Below, one piece after another: positions 29,452 through 37,996 of a stretch of DNA of 49,274 bases. The notes under the pieces were generated by a model. That model did no database searches and was not told the origin of the DNA. It saw only the letters and a program-made list of their open reading frames with translations. Each line of letters begins with the position of its first letter. Position 1 is the first letter of the stretch. The DNA is from Anoxybacillus tepidamans PS2. GTDB lineage: Bacteria; Bacillota; Bacilli; Bacillales; Anoxybacillaceae. The position numbers and the translations under genes are program-made. Location: assembly GCF_000620165.1 (NCBI RefSeq), contig NZ_JHVN01000020.1:1-49274 (forward strand). The letters are read 5' to 3'.

Positions 29452-29922
29452 ATGCTAAAAAAACGAAAATTGGGGAGAAATATATCAGAAATCACGGTTG
29501 GGGAGAAATTGGTAATTAATTCAAAAATAGAAGATAAAGATTTATTGCTCTATCTTGGACTGACAGATGATGCAAATCCTTTGTACATTCAACATGATTA
29601 CGCTTCGCAAACACCGTTAGAGAGACCGATCGTTCCTACGATTATGCTGACTGGAATGATTACATCGGCCATTTCTAAATATTTGCCAGGGCCAGGAAGC
29701 CATATTAAGAAACATAACATCGATTTTTTAAAGCCGGTCTATCATTATGAGGATTTGCAATTTTTGTTCGAAGTGAAAGAAGTAAATGAAGATGAGCACT
29801 TGATTACGGTTGCAGTAGAAGCGCTTCGCGATGAAAAAGAAAAGGTGCTTGAAGGAACATTAAAGGTTTGCCCTCCATATTCGATATCGGCTCTTAATAG
29901 CCGGTTTTTGGAGAACTTCTAA
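29452..29922 (+). CDS. MaoC-like hotdog protein
   Basis: A 156-residue hotdog-fold protein related to MaoC / (R)-specific enoyl-CoA hydratases. The active-site stretch reads DDANPLYIQHDYA followed by ERPIVPTIMLTGM. True hydratases have D-x-N-P-x-H at this place; here the histidine is tyrosine, so standard hydration is doubtful and acyl-CoA binding or another activity is possible. The ATG at 29452 follows AAGGGGTG. It is not part of the B. subtilis mdh-phoP junction and is preceded by a consensus cre site. Confidence 0.75.
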   Translation: MLKKRKLGRNISEITVGEKLVINSKIEDKDLLLYLGLTDDANPLYIQHDYASQTPLERPIVPTIMLTGMITSAISKYLPGPGSHIKKHNIDFLKPVYHYEDLQFLFEVKEVNEDEHLITVAVEALRDEKEKVLEGTLKVCPPYSISALNSRFLENF

Positions 29923-29930
29923 TCGAAACG

Positions 29931-29963
29931 GACTGTCTCTGTTATAAAGAGGCAGTCTTTTTT
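29931..29963 (+). terminator. Terminator of the MaoC-like gene
   Basis: GACTGTCTCT and AGAGGCAGTC pair (one G-U) over a 7-base loop, then T6. Confidence 0.85.
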
Positions 29964-29964
29964 A

Positions 29965-29973
29965 TGGTATAAT
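29965..29973 (+). promoter_or_regulatory. phoPR promoter, extended -10
   Basis: TGGTATAAT is an extended -10 (TGN plus TATAAT) with no good -35. This is typical of activator-assisted promoters. It begins directly after the preceding terminator. Confidence 0.5.
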
Positions 29974-30008
29974 AGTAATAACATCTTTTATCGAATATGG
30001 AGGAACAT

Positions 30009-30722
30009 ATGAGCAAAAAAGTGTTAGTTGTAGATGACGAACCGTCTATTGTGACGCTTTTACAGTACAACTTAGAGCAAGCCGGATTTGAGGTCGTTAC
30101 CGCGAATGACGGGGAGGAAGGAATGCAAAAAGCGATTCGGGAACAGCCGGATTTAATGATTCTTGATTTAATGCTCCCGAAAATGGATGGCATGGAAGTT
30201 TGTAAGCAACTGCGCCAACAAAAAATGATGATTCCGATTTTAATGCTAACGGCAAAAGATGATGAATTTGATAAAGTGCTTGGCTTGGAGCTTGGCGCCG
30301 ATGATTATATGACAAAACCGTTCAGTCCGAGAGAAGTATTGGCGCGTATTAAAGCGATTTTGCGCCGCATTCAATCGTCGCAGCCTGCGCATGAGGAAGA
30401 AGAACGCCAAACGCTTCGCATCGGCAATTTAGAAATTCTCCCTGATCACTACGAAGTGTATTTTAATGGGGAACGACTTGAATTAACACCAAAGGAGTTT
30501 GAATTGCTTGTTTATTTAGCAAAACATAAAGGACGCGTGCTAACACGGGATCAGCTTTTAAGCGCTGTATGGAATTACGATTTTGCCGGCGATACGCGCA
30601 TCGTTGACGTACACATTAGCCATTTGCGTGAGAAGATTGAACAAAATACAAAAAAACCGTTATATATTAAAACGATTCGCGGCTTAGGGTACAAGCTGGA
30701 GGAGCCAAAAGGCGATGACTAG
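30009..30722 (+). CDS. phoP: Phosphate-response regulator PhoP
   Basis: OmpR-type response regulator, 237 residues, activated by PhoR on phosphate starvation. Receiver domain 1-120: VVDDEPS acidic pocket, phospho-acceptor aspartate near 53 in LDLMLPKMDGME, MLTAKDDEFDK and KPFSPREVLARI. C-terminal winged helix about 135-235 (ELTPKEFELLVYLAKHKGRV). The ATG at 30009 follows GGAGG; an ATG upstream overlaps that site. It overlaps phoR by 8 bases. Confidence 0.97.
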   Translation: MSKKVLVVDDEPSIVTLLQYNLEQAGFEVVTANDGEEGMQKAIREQPDLMILDLMLPKMDGMEVCKQLRQQKMMIPILMLTAKDDEFDKVLGLELGADDYMTKPFSPREVLARIKAILRRIQSSQPAHEEEERQTLRIGNLEILPDHYEVYFNGERLELTPKEFELLVYLAKHKGRVLTRDQLLSAVWNYDFAGDTRIVDVHISHLREKIEQNTKKPLYIKTIRGLGYKLEEPKGDD

Positions 30723-32463
30723 TCCCCGCTCACGGCTTTTGTTTGCGCTTATTTCTTTAATCGTAGCTGTGCTTATTTGTCTTGGAATATTGCTTGGGCA
30801 ATTATTTAAAGATTTTTATTTAGAGACGATGAATAAGCGAATTGAAAAAGAGGCAAAAATCATTGCTCTTTTACTTGAGAACGAGGCGATAGACGCGATT
30901 CGCCCACAAATTAAAGCAATGAGTGAAACGTTGGCATCACGTATCACCGTACTAGATGGTCGGGAACGGACGCTAATCGATACAGGCCGCATCGCCAATA
31001 TTAGCGATCATGCCCATGAGCAAATCGTGCGCGATATTTTGCACAGCAAGAAAACAAACAACCCTTCGATTATTGAGGAAAAGCGCGATGTATATTATTA
31101 TATCGTTCCATTTTCTCGGAACGGAAAAGAAGCGGGATATGTCATTTTGAGCACCCCTGTCAATTCTTTAAAAAAGATCAATCAGCAAATTTGGGGAGTG
31201 TTAATTAGCAGCCTAGGCACTGCGTTAATTGTGATCATTTTGCTTGGGCTAAAAATTGCAGACCATTATATGAAGCCGATTGAAGCGGCGACAAAAACGG
31301 CCTTTGAGTTGGCTCGCGGCAACTATAAGGCAAGAGTATATGAAACGCGCAGCGATGAAACAGGCATGCTTAGCCACTCCATTAACATTTTAGCCCGCAA
31401 TTTACAAGAGATGAGTAAAATACAGGAAATGCAAACAGACCGGTTGCATACGTTAATTGAAAATGTCGGAAGCGGCTTGATTTTAATCGACAGCCGCGGT
31501 TATATCAACCTTGTGAATCGCGCATACAAAGAAATTTTCCATATTCGCCCTGTCGATTATTTGCATTGCCTGTATAGAGAAGCGTTTGCCCATAAGGAGA
31601 TTATCGAACTTGTCGATGACATTTTTATGAAGGAGACGAAAGTACGCAAACAGCTTGTCTTAACGATTGACATTGAGCGGAAGCATTTTGAGGTATACGG
31701 TGCACCCATTATTGGTACAAACGATGAATGGAAAGGGATTGTCCTTGTTTTCCATGATATTACCGAACTCAAAAAGCTTGAGCAAATGCGAAAAGATTTC
31801 GTCGCAAATGTGTCGCATGAATTGAAAACACCGATTACGTCTATTAAAGGATTTGCCGAAACATTGTTAGATGGGGCGATGAAAGATGAGCGGGCATTGG
31901 AGCATTTTTTATCTATTATCCTAAAGGAAAGCGAGCGGCTGCAAAGCTTAATTCAAGATTTGCTCGATTTATCGAAAATTGAACAGCACGGGTTTCAGCT
32001 TCAGATTGAAACTGTTAATATGACGCAACTTCTCGAAGAATTAATTGTGATGTTTCGGGCAAGAGCGGAAGAAAAAAATATTGCATTGCGCTTAAACGCT
32101 TTAAAGCCGATATATTTTGCTGGAGACAGCAATCGGCTCAAGCAAATATTTATTAATTTAATTACCAATGCGCTCACATATACGCCGAAAGATGGACGAG
32201 TCGAAGTGAGCCTTGAAGAAAAAAATGATGAACTGCTCATTCATGTTCAAGATACGGGAATTGGCATTGAGGAAAAAGAAATTCCGCGCATCTTCGAACG
32301 GTTTTATCGCGTAGATAAAGCAAGAAGCCGCAATTCCGGAGGAACAGGATTAGGATTGGCGATTGTGAAGCACCTTGTCGAAGCGCATCATGGGTATATT
32401 ACCGTTAAGAGCCAAGTTGGACAAGGGGCGACATTTACCGTCCATTTTCCGAAAGAAGAATAG
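30715..32463 (+). CDS. phoR: Phosphate-sensing histidine kinase PhoR
   Basis: Membrane kinase of 582 residues. First span near 8-30, an extracytoplasmic PAS-like domain to about 155, second span about 158-180, HAMP about 185-235, cytoplasmic PAS about 240-350, HisKA with the phosphorylated histidine near 367 (NVSHELKTPITSIKG) and the ATPase domain with NALTYTPKDG, DTGIGIEEKEIPRIFERFYR and GGTGLGLAIVKHL. It starts inside phoP, implying coupling. Confidence 0.97.
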   Translation: MTSPRSRLLFALISLIVAVLICLGILLGQLFKDFYLETMNKRIEKEAKIIALLLENEAIDAIRPQIKAMSETLASRITVLDGRERTLIDTGRIANISDHAHEQIVRDILHSKKTNNPSIIEEKRDVYYYIVPFSRNGKEAGYVILSTPVNSLKKINQQIWGVLISSLGTALIVIILLGLKIADHYMKPIEAATKTAFELARGNYKARVYETRSDETGMLSHSINILARNLQEMSKIQEMQTDRLHTLIENVGSGLILIDSRGYINLVNRAYKEIFHIRPVDYLHCLYREAFAHKEIIELVDDIFMKETKVRKQLVLTIDIERKHFEVYGAPIIGTNDEWKGIVLVFHDITELKKLEQMRKDFVANVSHELKTPITSIKGFAETLLDGAMKDERALEHFLSIILKESERLQSLIQDLLDLSKIEQHGFQLQIETVNMTQLLEELIVMFRARAEEKNIALRLNALKPIYFAGDSNRLKQIFINLITNALTYTPKDGRVEVSLEEKNDELLIHVQDTGIGIEEKEIPRIFERFYRVDKARSRNSGGTGLGLAIVKHLVEAHHGYITVKSQVGQGATFTVHFPKEE

Positions 32464-32464
32464 T

Positions 32465-32518
32465 TTTACAAAATATTAACAACGACTTTACCATGAATTC
32501 ATAAACGATTGTTATGAT
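32465..32518 (+). promoter_or_regulatory. PhoP-activated promoter, four half-sites
   Basis: TTTACA (32465), TTAACA (32476), TTTACC (32487) and TTCATA (32498) start at exact 11-bp intervals. They match the PhoP box TT(A/T/C)A(C/T)A with 5-bp gaps, apart from the last base of the third. TATGAT (32513-32518) is a good -10. The half-sites then lie from about -60 to -22, the usual core position at PhoP-activated Bacillus promoters. There is no sigma-A -35. Confidence 0.65.
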
Positions 32519-32524
32519 AAGTAA

Positions 32525-32593
32525 CGAAAACCCCTTCATCCAAGGAGCCAACCCTTGAGGGACGAGAACGAAAAAATGTTCTCGTCTTTTTTT
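32525..32593 (+). ncRNA. Candidate PhoP-dependent small RNA
   Basis: From the predicted start near 32525 to the end of the T-tract at 32593 is about 69 bases. A C-rich 5' part (AACCCCTTCATCC) can fold as CCTT-5-AAGG and is followed by a small CCC/GGG stem. A terminator follows: GACGAGAAC (32561-32569), 8-base loop, GTTCTCGTC (32578-32586) and T7. No ORF is present. The C-rich part is complementary to Shine-Dalgarno sequences, as in other Gram-positive C-rich sRNAs. The hairpin could alternatively be only the phoR terminator. Confidence 0.55.
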
Positions 32594-32610
32594 CATTATC
32601 CCGATAATCA

Positions 32611-32619
32611 TGCTACAAT
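32611..32619 (+). promoter_or_regulatory. polA promoter, extended -10
   Basis: TGCTACAAT is an extended -10 with only a weak TTCATT at -35, spaced 16 or 17 bases. It lies downstream of the sRNA terminator. Confidence 0.45.
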
Positions 32620-32650
32620 AAAAGCAGGATGATCGGAGGAGGGAACATTT

Positions 32651-35284
32651 TTGGAAAAAAAGCTTGTACTTATTGACGGAAACAGCATTGCCTATCGGGC
32701 ATTTTTTGCGTTGCCGCTTTTAAATAATGAAAAAGGCATTCACACGAATGCGATTTACGGATTTACGATGATGCTGATGAAAATTTTAGAGGAAGAAAAG
32801 CCAACGCATATGCTTGTAGCGTTTGATGCAGGAAAAACGACGTTTCGCCATAAAACGTTTGAAGAATATAAAGGGGGGCGGCAAAAAACACCGCCCGAAT
32901 TGTCCGAACAGTTTCCGTTATTGCGCGAGTTGTTGAATGCATATCGAATTCTTGCATATGAACTCGACAATTATGAGGCGGATGATATTATCGGTACGCT
33001 ATGTGCCGAAGCAGAAAAAGAAGGTTTTGAGGTGAAAGTGATCTCGGGCGATCGCGATTTAACACAGCTTGCTTCTGAGCATGTGACGGTTGATATTACT
33101 CGCAAAGGCATTACCGATGTTGAATCATATACTCCGGAAACGATTCAAGAAAAGTATGGATTGACGCCGAAACAAATTATCGATTTAAAAGGATTGATGG
33201 GGGACGCATCAGACAATATTCCAGGGGTTCCAGGTATTGGAGAAAAAACAGCGTTAAAGCTGTTAAAAGAGTTTGGGACCGTCGAGCATCTGCTTGAATC
33301 GCTTGAGAGAGTCAGCGGAAAAAAAGTAAAGGAAAACCTTGAACAACATCGCGATCTGGCGCTCCTCAGCAAGCAATTAGCCACCATTTTGCGCGATGCT
33401 CCGCTTGGTATTACGCTTGAGGACACGAAATACGAAGGGTATGACCTTGACAAAGTCGTCGCTTTATTCAAAGAACTTGGATTTAATTCATTATTAGGAA
33501 AAATGAATGTGAAAGAAGCAGAGGAAGAAACTGCGCATTTAGCTTCGATTCGTTACACAATTGCTCGAGAAGTGACGGAGTCGATGCTAGCAAATGAGTC
33601 GGCTCTCATTGTAGAAATATTGGAAGACAACTATCATAAAGCACCGATTCTCGGGTTTGCATTGGCAAACGAAAACGGAAATGTGTTTATCCCGACAGAT
33701 GTTGCCTTATCATCCTCGCTTTTTCGACAGTGGCTTGAAGACGGTGAAAAGAAAAAAAGCGTTTTTGACGCGAAGCGGGCGATTGTTGCTTTAAAATGGC
33801 AAGGTCTTGATATGAAAGGAATCGATTTTGATTTGCTCATCGCCTCTTATCTTTTAAATCCTTCGCACTCAACGGAAGATGTGGCATCTGTAGCAAAGGC
33901 AAAACAATATGTGAACGTGCAGTCCGATGAGTCCGTTTACGGCAAAGGAGCGAAACAAGCGGTACCTGATGAGCCGATTCTCGCCGAACACCTTGTTCGA
34001 AAGGCAGCAGCCATTCGAGAATTAAAGCAGCAATTTATTAACGATTTGCAGGAAAATGAGCAGTATTCATTATTTACAGAATTAGAATTGCCATTGACGT
34101 TCATTTTAGCAGAAATGGAATACGCCGGCGTGAAAATCGATGTCGAGCGGCTGCGGGAAATGGGAGAAGAGCTTAATGAACAATTAAAAACGATTGAACG
34201 AGATATTTATCAGTTAGCCGGTCAAGAATTCAACATTAACTCTCCAAAACAGCTCGGTGTCATTTTGTTTGACAAATTGCAACTTCCGGTCATGAAAAAA
34301 ACAAAAACAGGCTATTCGACGTCCGCTGACGTATTGGAGAAGCTCGCACCGTATCATGAAATCGTCGAGAAGATCTTACATTACCGGCAACTTGGCAAAC
34401 TACAATCCACTTATATAGAAGGATTGCTTAAAGTTGTTCATTCCGATACAAACAAAGTCCATACGATTTTTAACCAGGCATTGACACAAACGGGACGATT
34501 AAGCTCGACGGAACCGAACTTGCAAAACATTCCAATCCGCTTAGAAGAAGGACGGAAAATTCGTCAAGCGTTTGTCCCATCAGAACCTGATTGGGTCATT
34601 TTTGCGGCCGATTACTCGCAAATTGAATTGCGCGTTCTTGCTCACATCGCCAATGACCCCAACTTAATTGAGGCGTTTCGCAATGATTTAGATATTCATA
34701 CAAAAACAGCGATGGATATTTTCCATGTCAGTGAAGAAGAAGTGACGTCACAAATGCGCCGGCAAGCGAAAGCGGTGAATTTTGGAATTGTCTACGGCAT
34801 CAGCGATTACGGGCTGTCGCAAAACTTAAATATTTCCCGAAAAGAAGCGGCAAACTTTATCGAGCGCTATTTTGCGAGCTTTCCGGGAGTCAAGCAATAT
34901 ATGGACGATATCGTGCAGCAGGCGAAGCAAAAAGGTTACGTTACAACGCTCTTGCACCGCCGCCGTTATCTTCCGGATATTACGAGCCGCAATTTCAATG
35001 TGCGCAGTTTCGCAGAGCGCACGGCCATGAACACGCCAATTCAAGGAAGTGCCGCTGACATCATCAAAAAGGCGATGATTGATTTAGCAGAGCGGCTGCA
35101 ACAAGAAAAGCTGCAAGCGCGCATCTTGCTGCAAGTGCATGACGAATTGATTTTAGAGGCGCCAAAAGCGGAAGTCGAGCGGCTCACCAAACTTGTTCCA
35201 GAAGTGATGGAACATGCGATTGAGTTACGTGTGCCGCTTAAAGTCGATTATCATTTCGGACCGACGTGGTACGACGCTAAGTAA
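32651..35284 (+). CDS. polA: DNA polymerase I
   Basis: Repair and Okazaki-fragment polymerase, 877 residues. The 5' nuclease domain (about 1-290) carries the DNYEADDIIGT, SGDRDLTQL and PGVPGIGEKTA motifs. The 3'-5' exonuclease-like domain (about 300-465) lacks the catalytic carboxylates (LIVEILEDN in place of D-x-E), so no proofreading is expected, as in Bst polymerase. The polymerase domain has motif A DYSQIELRVLAHI near 654, the O-helix RRQAKAVNFGIVYG and motif C QVHDELILEAP near 830. The TTG start follows GGAGGAGGG by 7 bases. First gene of polA-mutM-coaE. Confidence 0.97.
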   Translation: MEKKLVLIDGNSIAYRAFFALPLLNNEKGIHTNAIYGFTMMLMKILEEEKPTHMLVAFDAGKTTFRHKTFEEYKGGRQKTPPELSEQFPLLRELLNAYRILAYELDNYEADDIIGTLCAEAEKEGFEVKVISGDRDLTQLASEHVTVDITRKGITDVESYTPETIQEKYGLTPKQIIDLKGLMGDASDNIPGVPGIGEKTALKLLKEFGTVEHLLESLERVSGKKVKENLEQHRDLALLSKQLATILRDAPLGITLEDTKYEGYDLDKVVALFKELGFNSLLGKMNVKEAEEETAHLASIRYTIAREVTESMLANESALIVEILEDNYHKAPILGFALANENGNVFIPTDVALSSSLFRQWLEDGEKKKSVFDAKRAIVALKWQGLDMKGIDFDLLIASYLLNPSHSTEDVASVAKAKQYVNVQSDESVYGKGAKQAVPDEPILAEHLVRKAAAIRELKQQFINDLQENEQYSLFTELELPLTFILAEMEYAGVKIDVERLREMGEELNEQLKTIERDIYQLAGQEFNINSPKQLGVILFDKLQLPVMKKTKTGYSTSADVLEKLAPYHEIVEKILHYRQLGKLQSTYIEGLLKVVHSDTNKVHTIFNQALTQTGRLSSTEPNLQNIPIRLEEGRKIRQAFVPSEPDWVIFAADYSQIELRVLAHIANDPNLIEAFRNDLDIHTKTAMDIFHVSEEEVTSQMRRQAKAVNFGIVYGISDYGLSQNLNISRKEAANFIERYFASFPGVKQYMDDIVQQAKQKGYVTTLLHRRRYLPDITSRNFNVRSFAERTAMNTPIQGSAADIIKKAMIDLAERLQQEKLQARILLQVHDELILEAPKAEVERLTKLVPEVMEHAIELRVPLKVDYHFGPTWYDAK

Positions 35285-35299
35285 AGGAAGTGATCATCG

Positions 35300-36124
35300 A
35301 TGCCAGAATTGCCAGAAGTCGAAGCCGTCAAACGGACACTCATTCCATTGACGATTGGCAAAACCATTCATGATGTTAAAGTGTTTTGGCCGAATATTAT
35401 AAAAAAGCCAAGCGATATCACATTGTTTGCTAAAAGGTTGAAAGGACAAACGATTCATAACATTGAACGTCGAGGAAAATTTTTGAAATTTATGTTAACC
35501 GATTATGTGCTCATTTCCCATTTACGTATGGAAGGGCGCTATCTTCTGCAAACAACCGGTACGCCGCTTGCGCCGCATACGCATGTCGTTTTTGAATTTA
35601 CGGACGGAACAGAATTGTGTTATCGCGATGTGAGAAAATTCGGGACGATGCATCTGTTTCAAATAGGGGAAGAAGAACAGCAACCGCCGTTAGCGCAGTT
35701 AGGACCAGAGCCGTTTTTGCCGATGTTTACTCACGAAGAGTTGGCGGTTAAGCTGCAAAAAACGAACCGAAAAATTAAAAGCGTACTTTTAGATCAGACT
35801 GTTGTCGCCGGGCTTGGCAATATTTATGTCGATGAAACGCTGTTTCGCTCCGGAATTCACCCGGAGCGGATTGCTGCTTCGTTGACAAATGAAGAAATTG
35901 AACGTCTTCATAATGAAATTATTGCCACATTGCAGGAAGCGATCGAAAAAGGTGGAAGCACCGTTCGTACGTATGTGAATACACAAGGGGAGATCGGAAC
36001 GTTTCAGTTGCAGTTGTTTGTCTATGGCCGTCAAGGAGAGCCATGCAAGCGGTGTGGCTCTCCTGTACAAAAAATAAAAATTGGCGGTCGCGGCACCCAC
36101 TATTGCAAGCAATGTCAACGATAA
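35300..36124 (+). CDS. mutM: Formamidopyrimidine-DNA glycosylase
   Basis: Removes 8-oxoguanine and formamidopyrimidines and nicks the abasic site; 274 residues. After loss of Met the N-terminus is PELPEVE, with the proline nucleophile and catalytic glutamate. GRRGKFLKF-like RRGKFLKF holds the conserved lysine, QTVVAGLGNIYVDE is the helix-two-turn-helix, and the last 30 residues form a zinc finger (CKRCGSP and HYCKQCQ). It lies 15 bases after polA. Confidence 0.97.
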   Translation: MPELPEVEAVKRTLIPLTIGKTIHDVKVFWPNIIKKPSDITLFAKRLKGQTIHNIERRGKFLKFMLTDYVLISHLRMEGRYLLQTTGTPLAPHTHVVFEFTDGTELCYRDVRKFGTMHLFQIGEEEQQPPLAQLGPEPFLPMFTHEELAVKLQKTNRKIKSVLLDQTVVAGLGNIYVDETLFRSGIHPERIAASLTNEEIERLHNEIIATLQEAIEKGGSTVRTYVNTQGEIGTFQLQLFVYGRQGEPCKRCGSPVQKIKIGGRGTHYCKQCQR

Positions 36125-36142
36125 CGGTAAGGAGAGGGAAAA

Positions 36143-36742
36143 ATGGCGTTAACGATCGGATTAACAGGAGGGATTGCGAGCGGAAAAAGCACCGTTTCGC
36201 GCATGTTGAAAGAATACGGCATTCCAGTAGTTGACGCGGATGTAATTGCCAGAGAAGTGGTCAATGTGGGCGAAGAAGCATACAGGCAAATTGTTGAGGT
36301 ATTTGGAAACGACATTCTTCAGGAAAATGGAGAAATTGATCGCGCGAAGCTAGGATCGATCGTTTTCAACAACGAAGAAAAAAGAAAGCAGCTCAACGCT
36401 ATCGTTCATCCGGCTGTCCGAAAAACAATGATGGCGCAAAGGGAGTCCTATATTCAAAGCGGAGCGAAAACGGTCGTCCTTGATATTCCGCTTTTATTCG
36501 AAAGCAATCTTACTCATCTTGTGGATAAAGTGATTGTTGTATATGTAGATGAAGCGATTCAGCTTGAACGGTTGATGAAGCGGAACGGATTATCGAAAAC
36601 GGATGCCACGGCACGCATTCGTTCGCAAATGCCGCTGATTGAAAAAAAAGTGTATGCCGACGCAGTTATTGATAATAACGGTGCTGTCGATGAAACGAGA
36701 GAACAACTTTTATATATTTTAAAACAATGGAACGTCCTGTAA
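36143..36742 (+). CDS. coaE: Dephospho-CoA kinase
   Basis: Final step of coenzyme A synthesis; 199 residues. The P-loop [17 protein letters not shown] is at residues 6-22, and the substrate region [12 protein letters not shown] and the lid segment [18 protein letters not shown] follow. GGAGAGGG precedes the ATG. It starts 18 bases after mutM, with no ytaF gene between as in B. subtilis. Confidence 0.96.
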   Translation: MALTIGLTGGIASGKSTVSRMLKEYGIPVVDADVIAREVVNVGEEAYRQIVEVFGNDILQENGEIDRAKLGSIVFNNEEKRKQLNAIVHPAVRKTMMAQRESYIQSGAKTVVLDIPLLFESNLTHLVDKVIVVYVDEAIQLERLMKRNGLSKTDATARIRSQMPLIEKKVYADAVIDNNGAVDETREQLLYILKQWNVL

Positions 36743-36761
36743 AAATAGGACGTCTTTTTTT
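36732..36761 (+). terminator. polA-mutM-coaE terminator
   Basis: ACGTCCT and AGGACGT pair over an 8-base loop, then T8. The 5' arm lies in the last codons of coaE. Confidence 0.85.
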
Positions 36762-36792
36762 TATTTTTTGTAGGATTTGCTCTATACAAATA

Positions 36793-36851
36793 TCAAATAT
36801 ATGTTATACTAATTATACGGATATACGACAATTAGTATAACATATATTTGA
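36793..36851 (+). promoter_or_regulatory. gapB promoter-operator: 22-bp perfect dyad
   Basis: The 22 bases at 36793-36814 are the exact reverse complement of 36830-36851, with a 15-base spacer. Each arm contains TATGTTATACT (36800-36810; inverted at 36834-36844), which fits TRTGHYATAYW, the CcpN consensus as I remember it. The left box includes an extended -10 (TG at 36802-36803, TATACT at 36805-36810). The right arm ends at the ribosome site. CcpN repression of gapB is known in B. subtilis. Confidence 0.7.
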
Positions 36852-36865
36852 GGGGAGAAAATTTG

Positions 36866-37894
36866 ATGAAAGCAAAAGTAGCGATTAATGGGTTTGGACG
36901 AATCGGAAGAATGGTGTTCCGAAGTGCCATTGATGCGGAGAACTTTGATATCGTTGCGATTAATGCGAGCTATCCGGCTGAAACGCTGGCTCATTTGATA
37001 AAATATGATTCCAACCATGGGAAATTTGACGCGGAAGTAGTCGCACTTGAGGACGGACTTCTTGTTAACGGCAAAAAAATCCAACTTTTAAGCTCACGCG
37101 ATCCGAAAGAACTTCCTTGGAAAGAATTAGGAATTGATATTGTCATTGAAGCAACTGGCAAATTTAACTCAAAAGAAAAAGCGAGCCTTCATTTAGAGGC
37201 TGGAGCAAAACGTGTCATTTTAACGGCTCCGGGAAAAAATGAGGATATTACGATCGTTATGGGTGTCAACGAAGAAATGCTGGATGTAGACCAACATTTC
37301 ATCATTTCGAATGCTTCTTGTACGACGAACTGCTTGGCTCCAGTCGTTAAAGTATTAGATGAAGCGTTCGGCATTGAAAATGGCCTTATGACAACGGTTC
37401 ATGCTTACACAAACGATCAAAAAAATATCGACAATCCACATAAAGATTTAAGACGTGCTCGTTCTTGCGGACAATCGATCATCCCGACAACGACAGGGGC
37501 AGCGAAAGCTTTGGCGCTTGTATTGCCACATCTAAAAGGCAAACTGCATGGAATGGCTCTTCGCGTTCCAACGCCAAACGTCTCACTAGTCGATCTCGTC
37601 GTCGATCTTAAGACAGAAGTGACGGTTGAAGCAGTGAATGAAGTATTTATGCGCGCAGCTAATGGGCCGTTAAAAGGCATTCTTGACTTTACGACAGAAC
37701 CGCTTGTTTCGATTGATTTCAATACAAATCCACATTCGGCAATTATCGACGGACTATCAACAATGGTGATGGAAGGACGTAAAGTAAAAGTGCTTGCATG
37801 GTATGACAATGAATGGGGATATTCTTGCCGCGTCGTCGATTTAACAAATTTAGTGGCAAGCAAAATGATGGAAAATCTCAAGGTAAATGCATAA
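36866..37894 (+). CDS. gapB: Gluconeogenic glyceraldehyde-3-phosphate dehydrogenase
   Basis: The NADP-preferring enzyme that runs in the gluconeogenic direction; 342 residues. INGFGRIGRMVFRSA is the Rossmann motif, NASCTTNCLAP carries the catalytic cysteine near 152, and TTVHAYTNDQ the catalytic histidine. After the second strand the sequence is INASYPAETL where glycolytic GapA has an aspartate that selects NAD; its loss fits NADP use. AGGGGAG is 8 bases before ATG 36866. Confidence 0.96.
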   Translation: MKAKVAINGFGRIGRMVFRSAIDAENFDIVAINASYPAETLAHLIKYDSNHGKFDAEVVALEDGLLVNGKKIQLLSSRDPKELPWKELGIDIVIEATGKFNSKEKASLHLEAGAKRVILTAPGKNEDITIVMGVNEEMLDVDQHFIISNASCTTNCLAPVVKVLDEAFGIENGLMTTVHAYTNDQKNIDNPHKDLRRARSCGQSIIPTTTGAAKALALVLPHLKGKLHGMALRVPTPNVSLVDLVVDLKTEVTVEAVNEVFMRAANGPLKGILDFTTEPLVSIDFNTNPHSAIIDGLSTMVMEGRKVKVLAWYDNEWGYSCRVVDLTNLVASKMMENLKVNA

Positions 37895-37900
37895 TAACGG

Positions 37901-37928
37901 AAAGCGCTGATCAAGGATCAGCGCTTTT
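37901..37928 (+). terminator. gapB terminator
   Basis: AAAGCGCTGATC and GATCAGCGCTTT form a 12-bp stem with a 3-base loop. The T-tract is short (four T), so some read-through to speD is possible. Confidence 0.8.
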
Positions 37929-37961
37929 GTAATTTTGGGTGAAAAAAATAAAAAAAGTGTA

Positions 37962-37990
37962 TTGCAAAACAAAAACAAACAAAGTATACT
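37962..37990 (+). promoter_or_regulatory. speD promoter
   Basis: TTGCAA, a 17-bp spacer and TATACT; predicted start near 37997. Confidence 0.7.
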
Positions 37991-37996
37991 ATGTTT

